Under the pieces are notes generated by a model. It made no database searches. It saw only the letters and a program-made list of their open reading frames with translations, and was not told where the DNA came from. This document shows positions 32,450 to 45,536 of a stretch of 64,000 bases of DNA, one piece after another (position 1 is the first letter of the stretch; every line of letters begins with the position of its first letter). Location: the NCBI GenBank assembly GCA_949317995.1, contig OX439044.1, forward strand, positions 23,880,733 to 23,944,732, given 5' to 3'. Both the position numbers and the translations under genes were made by a program. Source of the DNA: Acholoe squamosa. Its lineage: Eukaryota > Annelida > Polychaeta > Phyllodocida > Polynoidae.

Positions 32450-35400
32450 ATCACCACAACGTGGCCCAAATATATGAACCCTTCAAAAGATGAGCGTGTA
32501 TGGCGGCACAGGCACGGGATGGGAAGGGGGTGTAGGTATATTGGGAGAGTTTTAGGAAGGCAAACACACTGTGTTTGGATGGGAATGTTGTAAATGTGGG
32601 TGTTTGGATCTGTAGACGGTGGGATGTCCAAAGCTGAACACTGAGCACAGCACCACGAGTCCATGGGCATGTGTAGTATATGCTAAATAAATCGATGGCA
32701 TGTTAGAGATATGGGGATATATGCTAATGTGTGTGGTTGAAAACTACATCGATCTACGCTGCTAGGATGTTGAAACATGACATTCAATGTACATGTACAT
32801 GTATGTAGAAGTCCGCGAAACACATGACTTGTGTTACATATGCAGTGCTCTACCGAATATTTAAGACAGTAAGCCCTACATGGCCATTTTAGATTCCCAT
32901 CGGTTTATGAGCACCGTGAATGCTAACTCTGGTGAAGGTTTTCACAATGACAATAAGACCAAAGCGCCCACCTTTCGTCCAGTTGGGCCCGAGTTGGGCT
33001 GGCGGCGTTGCGTCACAGTGGTGGTTGTGAGGTAGTAGTATATGGACATGGCTGATTGTGGTCATTACCTCGGCCCTCTGGCCTCCAGTCTACTGCTATT
33101 AAACCGTGGTGTTCAGAACACTGTATGGTGATCTCTTTACTGAATTCTACTCGTATATAATTTGGACATCGGTAACATGTCTTAAAACAAGCTAGCATTA
33201 TGTCCATGCCTTCAAAACTTGTGATCCGTCAAACTACAGCATCGATCCCTTGTCCATTAAACAAAGTCAAGTATTCTAAAGTTAAAAAAAAAACATTGAT
33301 TTATTAGGATGATACGTTGTAATATGAAGTCGCCTATACATTATATACATACGCACGTGTTTGAATATTGAATATGGCGACTATAATTGTAGTTTGATAT
33401 CATTTAATTGACAGTGCATGGATTAAAGAGGCTATTTGCCAGAGCTTGCATCAGCTATTCCGACCTAGCGTGTTGAGGGTGGCGCCGACCTGTCTAGCTG
33501 AAGCTGGAAACCAACATGTGCCTTACACTGGTTTCAGGGGTCAGTTATGTAATACCTGGTGAGAATCCACTCTGTCCCACCCTACACAATAAATGACTAT
33601 TATGACTCATTAAATACCACATGGTGGCTTGAAAATATTAATTACAGCATCAAGGGTATGGTTAGTGTAGGATATCACTCATCACACCTCCAGGTGTGAA
33701 AAGTCACCCATGCAGAGAGTGGCCTCTTGACCCCTGAAGGTGGCAAATCTTGTGAGAATGTTAATTAGGCCTGAGCTGGTGGCTGCAGTGCAGTAACACC
33801 TGTTTGGTAGTAGCATCCACGGGACAACATGCATCTTCGGTATACATTGAGACTACAAAATTTGAAGAGTTGGTACAGAGGGTACCACCTCTCTGGTGGT
33901 CGCTATTACTTAGAACTTCTAAGTGTGGGATGGGTAGGCAGGGCCAGGGGGGTGTGCAAAGTGAGATGCCCTCCCCCCCCACACACACACCTCTCCACAA
34001 AACACCCCTGCTCCGTGATGCCCCCCTCACAAAGTTAGTGTTGTCGCCGGAACAAATATTAGCGGCTCAGGGGTGCTGCCAGCGCAGACACGAACAATTT
34101 AGTCGGTCAATATTTGTGGCAAGCAGAGTGTCGGCCCGCGGACTGTGTGGGGTTTGTGTGGGCACGTCGGCAACAGGCGAGCCTCACTCGCTGGATCCTG
34201 ACGCCTTGCTATACACTCTGTCACGGACAGCCTGGAACCAGCGCCAGAGAGGCATCAACGTGGGAGGAGGGAGTTTGGACAGAGTGGAGGGGGGGGGGGC
34301 TGGGGATGGGGGGGGGGGTCTGTAAACTACAGGTAGGACAAGGACTGATGAGGGATCCAGGTTGAAAGAGGTGGTGAAAGTTCCTGACATTTATTGATTC
34401 AAGCTCATCGACGATAGTCATACATTGTACAGATATCCAGTACATTGTTAAAAAAGGAGACGTTTTCAATTTGTGAAATCACGGCCTTCATCAAGACAGG
34501 CCTATACACCGAAACTTTGACCCCATTTGAAGACCCAATTTTCCTATATTTTGTCTGTTTCTTTGTCTAACTAGAGTTATGTCTGTCTTCTCTGTCTCTC
34601 TTTCTCTGTCTGTCTCTGTCTGTCTCTGTATCTGTCTGTCTCTCCCACTGTCTGTCTCTCTCTTTCGCACTCTCTCCCTCTCTCCCTCGTTATGTATACC
34701 CTTTAGACTTTCATAGCCTCCTGCTGACAGCGGCAGGCTGCCAAGCATCCCACTACTGGCAGCCATCCTGCAGCCTGGGAACATGGCATGCAAGATGGGT
34801 GCCCTGACACAGGGACATGGAGGTGTGATGGAGTCCGACCCCAGCGACACAGACTCATTTTAACCCTCCCCACTCCTCACTTTATGAAAGAAAATACCAG
34901 ATAATATCTCCAGCATCTGCCAACACAGTGAGTTTTAAAGTGGTGGTTCTCAGAGGAATTATTTTCTCTGTTTTCCTTTGTATAGCACTAGAAAGAAAAA
35001 TACAATGGCAGTTATAGGTGACCTTCTTGACCATGCTTTTGTACAGTAACTTGTGAATAAATGTAACTTGAAAATGCAGTTACAATAACCCTTTTAACTT
35101 TAAATATTTAGTATCATAGGGAGGGACTATTCAATATATTCTACATATTATGTCTACAAATTGTGTACTAGCCTATTTCATATGAAAGATAGCCCTGGTG
35201 CGTATGCTTGAGTAAGTTTAGCACTATAAATGTAGGTTACTACATGTAGCTAAGGCATGCCAATAGATAAGGGCCTACTGCAAACCATACATTGAAGCAT
35301 GTGTAAGCATGCACCCTATACAGAGAGATAATGGGTATCTACAGACTATAATAATATTATACTCACATAATGCATACCGTAGTGTCTGTATGTCTGTTTC

Positions 35401-36231
35401 ATAGAAAAGGGCCAGACAGGTAATATTATAACAGCCCTATTGATAAGCATAAAGGAATTTCTCCCTGTTGGAAATATGTCTGGGATAATATGCAACCATC
35501 TAAAACTGCTGCTTTGGTAAGTGCGTGAGGCGACACCTATTGAGGTAGTGGGCCTGTTGCCAAGCAACACGTCCCGACACTTTTGTCCTATGCAACACAC
35601 CGGGACAGAACCGTGACAGTGCACAGGGGCCCTAGACCATCCTCCTAAACCTTATTTTTCCATAGACTTATATATATATTAGACACAGCATTAGGCATTG
35701 AGTCCCAGACGGTCAGACGCCCATGTAACTAAGCAACCGTTGGCATGGTTTCTATGCGAGGTGCCCCTCCAAAACGGCGCCATTTTGAACCCGTGCCAAC
35801 GTAAAGGGAAGTAGTAGATTTTGACCTTTAACAGGGGAGAGCCTAGCTGTGTATAGCTGCACGAAGTCAAAAACTTAACAGGAACATAAAACATTTTGAT
35901 GCACATCCTTCTGACCGTTAAGTCTCCATGTAGTTATACAAAGTTCCTTGATGCCAGTAACTCTAACTGGCTGATAGACCTCGCTGTATGATATATGCCT
36001 TTTATCAAGTTTACAGGGTCTAGGCCTGTTGCTTATTGCAGAAAGAAGGTCTAGGCCCCTGTTCAATCATTCCTCTACACGGCAGGGAATGCATAGGCTT
36101 CTACGAGACTGTGTTTGGCACAGAGTCTATTTTATACCCATATGTCCACTGGGCCCCATTTGCAGTTTTTATATTAGTAACTCAACAAGGGAGAACAACC
36201 CTCCTCGGGGGATTTTAAATTTCCTATTTGG
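32450..36231. other. Unassigned non-coding stretch
   Basis: No gene is supported. It includes a 173-codon forward frame at 33804-34325, the longest outside repeats, which ends in poly-glycine from a G-rich tract and has no recognisable domain. It also includes a (TCTG)n-rich stretch. Confidence 0.5.
34581..34688. repeat. Pyrimidine-rich (TCTG)n/(TC)n tract
   Basis: About 108 bp of imperfect TCTG and TC repeats on the plus strand. Confidence 0.85.
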
Positions 36232-36245
36232 CCACCAGGGGGCAT
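36232..36245 (+). promoter_or_regulatory. CTCF-like motif
   Basis: CCACCAGGGGGCAT matches the CTCF core CCASYAGRKGGCRS at 13 of 14 positions. It lies 150 bp from an RFX X-box-like palindrome. Confidence 0.3.
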
Positions 36246-36394
36246 TGGACGGGCAAAATAACTCTAAAATGATTATAAAAATACATTAGCTTTTTGATGC
36301 AGAATTTAATGGTCACATGTAAAACACTCTATTTTGGGTAGAAATGTCCTATTTGAACAGTTTTCATGAAAAATTAGCCTATATGCCCATTACT

Positions 36395-36410
36395 GGTTGC
36401 CATGGCAACC
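36395..36410. promoter_or_regulatory. RFX X-box-like palindrome
   Basis: GGTTGCCATGGCAACC is a perfect palindrome matching the RFX-family X-box consensus (GTTGCCATGGCAAC), typical of ciliary gene promoters. No gene start is visible beside it, so a distal element or chance are alternatives. Confidence 0.4.
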
Positions 36411-36811
36411 ATTCCAATCATCTAAATTTGCAGCTTTTTATGCTAATATTTGGGGATTATCATCCAAAACCCAACACAGAAAACAGAAATGGAAAATTCC
36501 TTCTGGATCAACATCCATGATAGAAATTACCATATTATTATGTCTTTTTTATGAAAAAGGCTGATTTATAGTATTCTTAGACATCATTAACGTTTATAAT
36601 GTATTTAGAGCTTAATCATCGATTTGAGGTATACATAGCGACCTATGTTCAAGGAGGGGTTATGACATTACTACTAGGAATATCTAAGCCAATGATATGT
36701 TATTTTAAAGATCTTGAGATGAATTTTGTTAATAAATTTCCCTGCAATTCAGTGGTGGATCTAGGATTTTGAAAAGGAGGGGGCACGGCCCAAAAGCAGG
36801 GGGCGCATCAC

Positions 36812-37005
36812 GGGCCTGTAGTGGTCTGGTTACCAGGTTGAGTGGTGAGTGGTGACTTTGGCAAAGTAACCCCTCACCTCTGCAATCAAGGTCTGTGCAT
36901 AGCAAATAAAAGCACCAGAGGGCAGCACTATTCCCTTTAGTTTCCAACCCTTCTTATATGGATAACACCTACACACACTCAACCTGGTAACTAGACCACG
37001 GCCGT
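36812..37005. mobile_element. MITE nested inside the hAT-type MITE
   Basis: Inverted 24-bp arms at 36821-36844 and 36976-36999 differ at one base (GTGGTCTGGTTACCAG at the start of the left arm). The 12-bp sequence GGGGCGCATCAC flanks the insert on both sides (36800-36811, 37006-37017), looking like a target duplication. Confidence 0.6.
36912..36925 (+). promoter_or_regulatory. CTCF-like motif inside the nested MITE
   Basis: GCACCAGAGGGCAG matches the CTCF core at 13 of 14 positions and sits inside the nested element, so the transposon itself may carry the site. Confidence 0.25.
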
Positions 37006-37128
37006 GGGGCGCATCACTTGATTTTTAGCAAATTTTGGGGTTGAAAATATGTAATTAAACTCTTAGGTACTGGCAAAAAGGGGGGCGCGTGCCCCCGTGC
37101 CCCCCCCCCCCCTCTAAATCCGCCACTG

Positions 37129-40100
37129 CCTGCAGAGGGGTGTTTTTGCTTGCATGGTCCCATTATTAGGTGTGTATGGCTCATTCACGCGAGAGAGCCT
37201 AAGTGAACCATGTGTTTAAGATGGTTGGCGTAATATAGTAAATTTCCTAAATAAATTAGTAATGTTAATTGTTTTCCCACTCCTGCGACGCCACCCTCAG
37301 TGAAGTGCTGGGATAGCTTCGCTCTTGCACCTAGATGACATGATTGGTTCTGCGTTGCATGCGCCGTCGCTGCCATGGTCTCGCCGCCCTCACCCGATGA
37401 GGTCAAGCGAATGTTGAAGAGCAGTTAGAAAACCTCCTATGCTCTGTATTGAAGCTACCACGACCCTAGCCTACAGTTTCTTCTGGGGGTATCATGATGC
37501 AAATCTAGAGGCCTAGTGGACTATGGCCTTTTGGCCTATAACATAGGCCTAGAGCCGCAAATAAGCCGTGTATATATAACAACATGATTTCCCTGGACGT
37601 CCAAACATGCCAATACGGTAGACTCACCTCCCTTTTCTGCTACATGTACATGCAGCCAAAGAAATGCCGGCTGGTGCTTGATGGGTGCTTGCTGTGCCAA
37701 TACAGTTTGCTATATGAGTGATTTATGGTCCTGGCATTGCAACATGTGAAAGACGGCGGTATGAATTCTGACACAATTTGCTTCAATACCCCGCCTTGGT
37801 GTTTACATTTTGGCTTGTGGCCGAAAAAGTACGCAGTGACCGCGACGTTTTTGCCTAGCGTTTTTGTCACTTCCACTTTTCTGTTTTTGTCACTTTCCTT
37901 TTTGTTGTCACTAGGTGGGGGGATGTACTGGGATGGATGGTGGGGTGGGCAGAAGGGGTGGGAGTGGTGTGCAATGGCGATGCTTTAAAAATGGCTTTTA
38001 ATTGTAATTGAAAACGTTGCAAGGGCTTGAATGGAGGGATCGGCAGGCAAGTGAATGGTGAATGGTGGTCGTTTAGTGCATGGGATGCCGGTAGGGCTAG
38101 GTGGTTTTGGGGTGGTTTATGATGGTTTCTGTGAGCAATGAATTATAATAGTGGAGCTTCGTACACTCTGGGGCAAAGCTCATTGTGTTGATAATGTTAG
38201 CCCCAGATTTACCTTTTTCAATGGCGCATTATCCGCCATCTTTGATTATGCAATGTTACGTCATATTGCATCATAATTATTAATTATAAATTCATAATTC
38301 ATATTGATATGATTATTAATATGCATTAGAACGATATATTATTTTTCATATTGCCAAGCGAACCCCATATGTCACAAACGCAATAGTTTGCAGAACGCCT
38401 ACCAGGTGGTGGTGCTGTATGTTAGATAATTCATTATGCAACTCGAGGCCTATTGGCTCACATATAACCAATCACTGTACGGATATGTTAATTACCTGGA
38501 CAACGTGGGTGGCCAGCATGTGCAGGAGCATGATTTAACATGTTACCAGCCACACTGAACACACACTTAGACTCCAGCCGTACTACTGTTAATAAACGCC
38601 ATCTTCATTCAACTGGACATCACAGGACTCACCTATATGCATTCAAAGTAGCCATTAAGAGCCTACACTAATGACCACGCAATGCCCAGAAATATCTAAC
38701 AAATACCAGCGTCCTGGTACCCCTAGGATAAGTTGCAAACTCTGGTCTCTATCTACTTGAAAGTATGCAACGTTTTGTGTATCTCTTGTATATCATTTAA
38801 ATGTGATCACTGTCTCAAACTTCATGTAGGCCGAGAAAACCACTTACCTCCTCTTCATAAGTTCATAGATCGGTGATATACATAGGGGTTGGCCGGGGGT
38901 TGGACTATGCTTTTAAAACACGTTCATGCCTGTAATCATTATAAGAATATGACCCCAAATCATAACGGGCATATATGCATTAGAGAGCAGATCCAGGGGT
39001 CTAGGCTAATCTAGGTTTATAACACTGACAACATGGTTGGACGAGGAACCACATCGTTTCATGTATCACCCGTTGATTGTCATTTGAAGGGGTTATAGCC
39101 ATACGGGGAGCGGGCCGAGGGACTGGTTGGGAATGAATGCATGGGGTAGGGGTTGGTTGATGACCGTCGTCAGTCCCGCAACAAGATTTGTCGCCGCCGA
39201 TCGGACATGATCACAACATCAGAGGCGATTATGTCGCGGACGAGCCGTAAAATTTGTACCCGCGTTCTGTGAAGTGTCTCCCCGGGTGATAAATAAAGGG
39301 GACAGGATTATTACGAAACAGGTCACCCGGTGACGACACTTGTAAAACCCATCCTCGCGTTGTTAGCCTGGTCAAAATGGACAATAGCAGTCAGGGGCTT
39401 AAAGCACATTATCGTGTTTCAAGGGTTTCACCCACAAAAATTTATCCCGGGAAAAATCGAAACGGTCCCATTGGGATCATTGTCCATGTCAGCGAAGTCG
39501 GATGGATGGACTTTTCGATTGGGGGAAATAGCACCACAAAAATTATTATGTCCCCATAAAACATTTTCTGGTCGGAGTAATTTATGGGAATGCACTGATC
39601 GGTTATCAGTTGTGATTGGAAGATGACTTGCCAACTCGGCTGTGACTCATTAAATATTATCATCAGCTTTCGTAATACGATCCGTCCGAACTGTGAGCGT
39701 TGTCTATAAAAACTGTTTCCAGACAAAGAAAGGCCATCATCATCTTGGCTGGGACCTCGTTATTCCATAATGTTCGCTGCGGCGTATTGTTGCCGTTTGC
39801 ACTTAGGCCTGCCCACGACAAATAGTGAAATGTGGGGCTGAAATTTGAACCCGATAAAATCAATGCTCATTAGTAATGTCCATGGCTGAAACCTGAGACT
39901 TTATGATCATGACACAGCTGGGTTTTACACGAGCCTGTTAGCTAGGATCGCCAAGATAACACAGATGAAATGCTATTCCGCGTACAGCGTGCCAATGACA
40001 ATGTCCGTGTAAAATAGGGCCTGAGTCGGTGAGGATTGCTCACATAAATCTAGGTCAGACGGATGATCCCGATTATTATCATCAAAGGGTTTTTTCTCAA

Positions 40101-41066
40101 GTCTAGACCCTATTTTGTAATGGGTGATTGGATTGGAGTGAGGGAATGGGTGTGTTCGGGGAGGGGAGGGGGGCCAGACAGCACCAAATGGCCTATGAAG
40201 GAAATATGCCGAACGGGTCTGTTGACCCATAAATAAGGTTCAGGGAGCCGCCATCAAATGGCAGGCAAAAGCTTGATTCATCAGCTTTTGGGTTTAGAAC
40301 GAAGAAGGAATGAGGTGGCATGGCAACAGCATAGAGATTTTACAGTTGGTGTTTATTGGGATTTGGAATAGGAAGAAAGGGGGTGGACCACGGCTAGTTT
40401 TAATTAAATGCGGGTCGAGGGGTTGTGGGTTCGAAAGGCCATGGTGATTTGGAAGTTGTGTGTGTGTGTTGGGGGGGGGGTGTCCGCCAGACAGAACCAG
40501 ACAGCACTTGGCCTGGGCGGGGCAGCAGCAGCCCTAGATTAGATTATACACTCAGCATGCCCTAGAGATGACCCTGTCCTACTCCCCCTCCTCCCGCCCT
40601 CCTCCATCCTCTCACACATCACCCTCCAGACATCAAAGACAACGACTCTACAGGCACACCTGGAACACCTATTGTATTGAGTACACTACAGGTGTCACAA
40701 TACCCAGGCACAAGTACCTATTTCTTAAATTATATCCGAATTGTAACCTTTCACAGAAGCCCTCATTTAGGTATCCTCACTGCACCACGCAACCAATTGG
40801 GCCAGCTCCTTCTCCTAAATGCCCCTTCCACAATCCACCTACCTAAATCTACACATGGCATGGTGCTTTCCATAGAACCAACACATTTAGGCAGTACGCC
40901 CCATTGCCTCCCGCAACGCCTGTCCTCAGCATGACCCGATGAGGACAACAACAACGACAGCAACCAGCGATCGTAACCAGGACGACAGAAACCCGGATGG
41001 AATTGGGTTGTTGAAGGGAGGGAGGTCAGCGTATGGAACAGCCTTAGCAGACATGGCGCGCCCCCT
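37129..41066. other. Unassigned non-coding stretch
   Basis: No gene is recognised over nearly 4 kb. It has G/T-rich patches at 37900-38130 and 40440-40490 and a C-rich patch at 40568-40640. Short frames show no motifs. Confidence 0.5.
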
Positions 41067-41106
41067 GGCGTAGCCCGGTCGTAAAGCTTTACGAGCGGGC
41101 TACGCC
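41067..41106. repeat. 40-bp palindrome
   Basis: GGCGTAGCCCGGTCGTAAAG is followed by its near-exact reverse complement, centred on AAGCTT; only a GT/AG pair per arm is unpaired. It can form a cruciform or a tight RNA hairpin with no loop. It may be the remains of abutting transposon ends. Confidence 0.85.
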
Positions 41107-41359
41107 CGTCGAGCGTTTATGGGTGCGGGCGTCTCCACGCACGTGTTTATGTGCTGAGCTGAGAACCCAAACATCGCAGTCACAAACAACGTCAAGATGG
41201 CCCTGCACAAGTCCACACAAACAGTCGTCAAGTGGATTTACAAGTGTGTTAACCTCAATACTGGCTCAGAAAGTCTACCATTTACAGAACATATACCATA
41301 GTTATATTTTTATGAGGGTATTGACGAGGGTGTTGACTTGAACAGAAATTTAAAGGGAT

Positions 41360-41482
41360 CTAAGGTAGTGCTCATTTTTTAATAACGGGGGGGGGGGGTG
41401 GGGGCTGGAGAATTTTGACCCCCCCCCCCTCAAACCTACCAGCCCCCCCCCCCCCGTTGTTAACAAATGATCACTCCCTAAG
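41360..41482. mobile_element. Small CTAAGGGAGTG-type MITE
   Basis: The left end is CTAAGGTAGTGCTCATTTTT and the reversed right end is CTTAGGGAGTGATCATTTGT, both running into TAACAACGGGGG-type tracts. At 123 bp it is almost only its two ends, and it shares terminal sequence with 56490-56811 and 26929-27003. Confidence 0.65.
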
Positions 41483-44007
41483 TAGGCATATGCATGTACA
41501 TGTATGTAGTTCTCTCTTTGTGAGGGGGCATATTAATTTTCGTGCACGCGTTGACACTCATCCCGGGACATTCATGTGCCATGGTTATGCGTTGACAATG
41601 CTCTTCCATTACAAGACCAGTCATCTATCAAGCTTTGTATTCCTTCTGAACCGTTGCAGACCAAAATGTAGCAAACTGCATTGTGCTACGTAAATCAACA
41701 AAAACACATTCCTGTAAGATGCCACCCAAGCCCTTCACCTCTGGTCTTGGTTTTTGGATTACTCCTTTGTCCCGATCGGGGTTGTGTGTGAATTAAATTA
41801 AATTGAATTGAATTGGATAAGATAACGCATCTGGTACTGCATTATGCTAGACCTAGAGGAACTAGATATACTTGGTAGACACCAGGACTTTAGAGTAGAG
41901 TGAGTATTGTACAGCAAACTCCACTGTAAAGGACGCTGGGTGACTCCATGCTCTAGGGTCTAAGCCTGGGGCACATGCCTGGCAGTTTGATTAGTCTGTC
42001 GAGTGGCATCGGATCAGTGATCAGGGCTCAATAGGTTGTTCCAGACGGTCTCTTGGGGAGGGGTAGTTGGACGGGGGATGTACATTGTATGTAGACTTTG
42101 GGTAGGTGGAGAATGTCGGGCAATGATGAGGAAGGAGCAGCGATGGCTGATTGGTGATTGTGGGGGGGGGGGGGGGGGTAGAGGATCAGCCTCGGGGGTG
42201 GGGGCTCTCTGAGGTATATAGATCGTAGGTCTAGGGTAGAAATGGGAGGTAGGGAGGGGTTATAGCACAGGTTCACAGAGAAGGTCCTGAATTTACATGA
42301 ATCACCCTAGAACCCATCCATGGGTGTATTCAGGGACTGATCCCACTGTCTGGCATGTGAACTAACAGCGGTTTGGGGTCGATAAGCCGACAGAGGCCCC
42401 AACTATGAGGAGATAAGCCGAGATGCTCTACTGAAGCTCCCCTTGTCCCATCCCGGGTCCCCAGCCACTCCGTTGTCATATCCAAGAACCTAAAAGCGTT
42501 CAGGGTGCTGCTAGCCTGTAAAAGAAAAGTTGGAAACGAAATCACCAGACATCGTTAAAACTTTGGATTTACGACGGAGGACACGTCTGGGTTCATCCGA
42601 TGGATTCCCCATAAAAAAATTTATTATCATTTCATTGTTGTAATATGACAGGAGCACCCCCAGGAATAGTTTGGCACATGCACGGACAAGGTTTGATTGC
42701 TGTGAGGCAGTTTGGTGGTATAGGAATCGAATATCACTGGGTTCCAGCAAGAAGGATGATTCCATCAGTTCTCGTAGTGTTTAATATGGCCTTCTCAAAT
42801 CTGTAAAATTGACAAAAAACGTAATTGTCGTCGTTCCTACATAATTAAGTTATTAACCCCTGACCCCACTAAATCTCTCAGATCTCCGCCCACCCTTTCT
42901 GTAGTATTAAAGCCTTTATTCATTTAAATATCTTAGAGAGAATAAAGGATGAACCCGCGAGGTGTCACACCCAACAGGAACACAACCCTTGTGCCTTGTC
43001 AGCCGCGGTGAATAAAGCCCATCGTTATCAGGAAGACATATCATCTTTACGTCCAGATTCAGGGCAATAAATCTCAAGGTCGACACCAACAAAGGTCAAC
43101 AAATTGGCGGCCTTCACCGCCATGAATATGTGGCCGTCGTCCAGTGGTGGATTGATGGCCGGGCGAGGCGGGAGGGGACAGCACAATGCTATCAGTACAC
43201 GACCAGCTTACACTCCCCTGGGGGGGGGGGGGGCAGGGGAGGGGGGTAAATGGATAGGTGGGGGAATGAGTGGAAGGGGTAATGTCTGGGACATGAGGAA
43301 AACACCCTGTGCCACTTCTCCCTTTTACTAATTAATGACTTTCTTGTCACGGCCTTCGTTAGAGCTAACGAGCACCAGGCTGCAAACTGCTGCCGGCGTT
43401 GGCGGGAACTTAGGTGGGAGGGGAGTTGGGCATGGGTGCGTAGTGTAGTTCCAAGAATTTCCTACCCCTGCCTCTGGCCAAAACGGGTGCGTCATTCTTG
43501 GGAAACTTCCTCCTACAATTTGGCGACCGATGCAAATACAGTCGACCGTGCCTCAGCTGTCACATGTTTATAGTCGGTTCTCGCGTTGTCTCGTGCATAC
43601 TCTCGGCGTCGAATGGCTCAGAGAACTAGTTCCGGGTCACCAATTACTCTATCAATGACTCAGCCTAATCGGGATCGGTAATCTAAAAGTTACACTACCG
43701 CAATACCAATAACCAAGACATAAAACCACATGGAATCAGCTGCAGATATCACTTCCTGTTTGAAAAGTCCAAACCATTCTCAGTTGATTCTTCAGAAATC
43801 GAAAGTCCTCGTCATTACTTAAACCACTGTCCAAGTGTTATCAATTTCATTGGGGTTTCATTTGTACAAAACGTGGGGATTCATGTTAACTTCCCCTAAA
43901 AAAAGTTGCGTTTTTTCTCATGAATAGTCAGTCATATAGTGTGGGCAAGTGACCATCATGTATGCTTTTAATACCCTAGACCATCGCTCGCCACGTCCCC
44001 CCCCCTC

Positions 44008-44009
<2 letters not shown>
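41483..44009. other. Unassigned non-coding stretch
   Basis: No gene is supported. It contains a 16-base G run near 42163 and the phrase CAGTGGTGGATTGATGG at 43142, which resembles a lone hAT MITE end. Confidence 0.5.

Positions 44010-44097
<88 letters not shown>
44010..44097. repeat. (CT)n microsatellite
   Basis: About 44 uninterrupted CT units. Confidence 0.95.
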
Positions 44098-44101
<4 letters not shown>

Positions 44102-45536
44102 TTCTTCTTTTTTACCTCAACCCCCTCCCATAAACTAACCTGACCGTTGGTTTTGGCCAACCCTACAGAACCGGTCAGACCACATAGGTTCAGTTGAGGG
44201 TTCTCAGTCAGCCCTCTTATCTCGCGTGACCTCTGGGTCACCTTGTCTGCTCACCGCCGACCTTTGACCCTTGGTGACCCGTGACCTCGCCAGGTGACAT
44301 GCGTCCCACTCCCCCCCCCCACCCCGGTGGTTGTCCTAAGAGTAGGACTGTTGATGGGGTGGGCATTCTGTTGCTGCTAGCAACTCCACTCAACCCTGAC
44401 ACTCTAGACAAAACTCACCACCCACCGACTTATCTCCAATATGGGATAAACTACTAGAGCAATCTAATGAGAAGATGGAAATGAGACAAAATATGTGTTT
44501 TAAGACAGAGGAAAATGTTGGATTAACATGATATTATGGCACTTTTATGGACGCGCGATGTCTGGCTTGATATCTCATTAGCCATCGGTGGTTGTCAGAT
44601 TGCATTTGGTCAGGAATGGGGTCATGGCTCCATCGTATGTAGCTAGGGCATGGGATATTAGCTTTGTCCCTATGGGGTCTCATGCAGACCCCCTTGTCAA
44701 GCATGCTGACCACATTATAGAATATATCCCAGACTCTCATCGTGGAGGACCAGACGGTGTCCCCAACACCTTCCCCTCACATAAACACTCCTACACACAC
44801 ACCGCCCACCAATAATTTGGGGCAGATATCTCCGACTGAATCCATTATAATTGGCCATTTTGTACATATATAATGTTCCTGGATTTCGGTGAGCAGGTGT
44901 GTTTAATATGTTATTGCCGCATGTTGCACATTTTTACCAGACATGGTTACATTCAACAAGCAGGGAGACCACTGAAATGATGGAGATCTCTTCGAGATCA
45001 ATTTCGGTTAGTTGTTTATTCCATCGTGGTTTATATCATTTTAAGTTTTTAGTAAAATCACGCTGGTAAAGGAAATACAGTCCCTGAACACCTACCCACA
45101 GCAGCGTAAAACCATATACATGTACATGTATTTAAGTCATGTCTTGCACGCAAATCAGAGGCAGCGCACCTCCCAAAGTCAGGGTATGCCTTATGGGCGG
45201 GGTAAACTTACATTGAAATTGTATAAAACTGCCGTACATCAAATCCTATATGCACCCAGCAGGCCATGATTCGCCATTTTATGTAAAATGCGCCATAAAC
45301 TCGAGGTTTTAAGGGTTATGCTTCACCTTTCCCCCTCCCCATCACTTTCCCTCTGCCACTCCAGGCTGGTGCCGTGCCAGGGGAAACGGTAGGAGGCTGA
45401 CCCCTGGGCTGGGGTCACTCAGAGGTCACTCCCGGGTCAGGCATGGCCGTCTGGTAATTGGATCCTGGGGGGAGTGGATCTCCACAGGCTTGGATCCCTA
45501 TCCCTACTGACCATTGACTGCTGACAACACTATTTA
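44098..45536. other. Unassigned non-coding stretch
   Basis: No gene or element with clear ends is seen. TACATGTACATGTA occurs at about 45117. Confidence 0.5.

Larger units (their letters stand above)
36750..37128. mobile_element. hAT-type MITE carrying a nested element
   Basis: The ends are CAGTGGTGGATCTAGG at the left and, reversed, CAGTGGCGGATTTAGAGGGG at the right, with G-rich subterminal tracts. CAGTGGCGGAT termini are characteristic of hAT MITEs. Flanks CCTGCAAT and CCTGCAGA agree at 6 of 8 bases, allowing one base of offset, consistent with a worn 8-bp target duplication. A second inverted-repeat element interrupts the interior. Confidence 0.7.

Noticed and set aside
31897-32670. 257-codon minus-strand frame as a gene
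   Set aside because: It runs through a 40-bp minisatellite whose minus strand has no stops; the peptide is simply the translated repeat.
33804-34325. 173-codon forward frame as a gene
   Set aside because: No domain, skewed composition, and the C-terminal poly-glycine comes from a G-rich tract; two other frames overlap it equally well.
40430-40455. GTGGGTTCGAAAGGCC as a tRNA T arm
   Set aside because: No A box or cloverleaf can be drawn upstream at the right distance.
43918-44241. Arg-Glu and Leu-Ser repeat frames
   Set aside because: They translate the (CT)n microsatellite on either strand.
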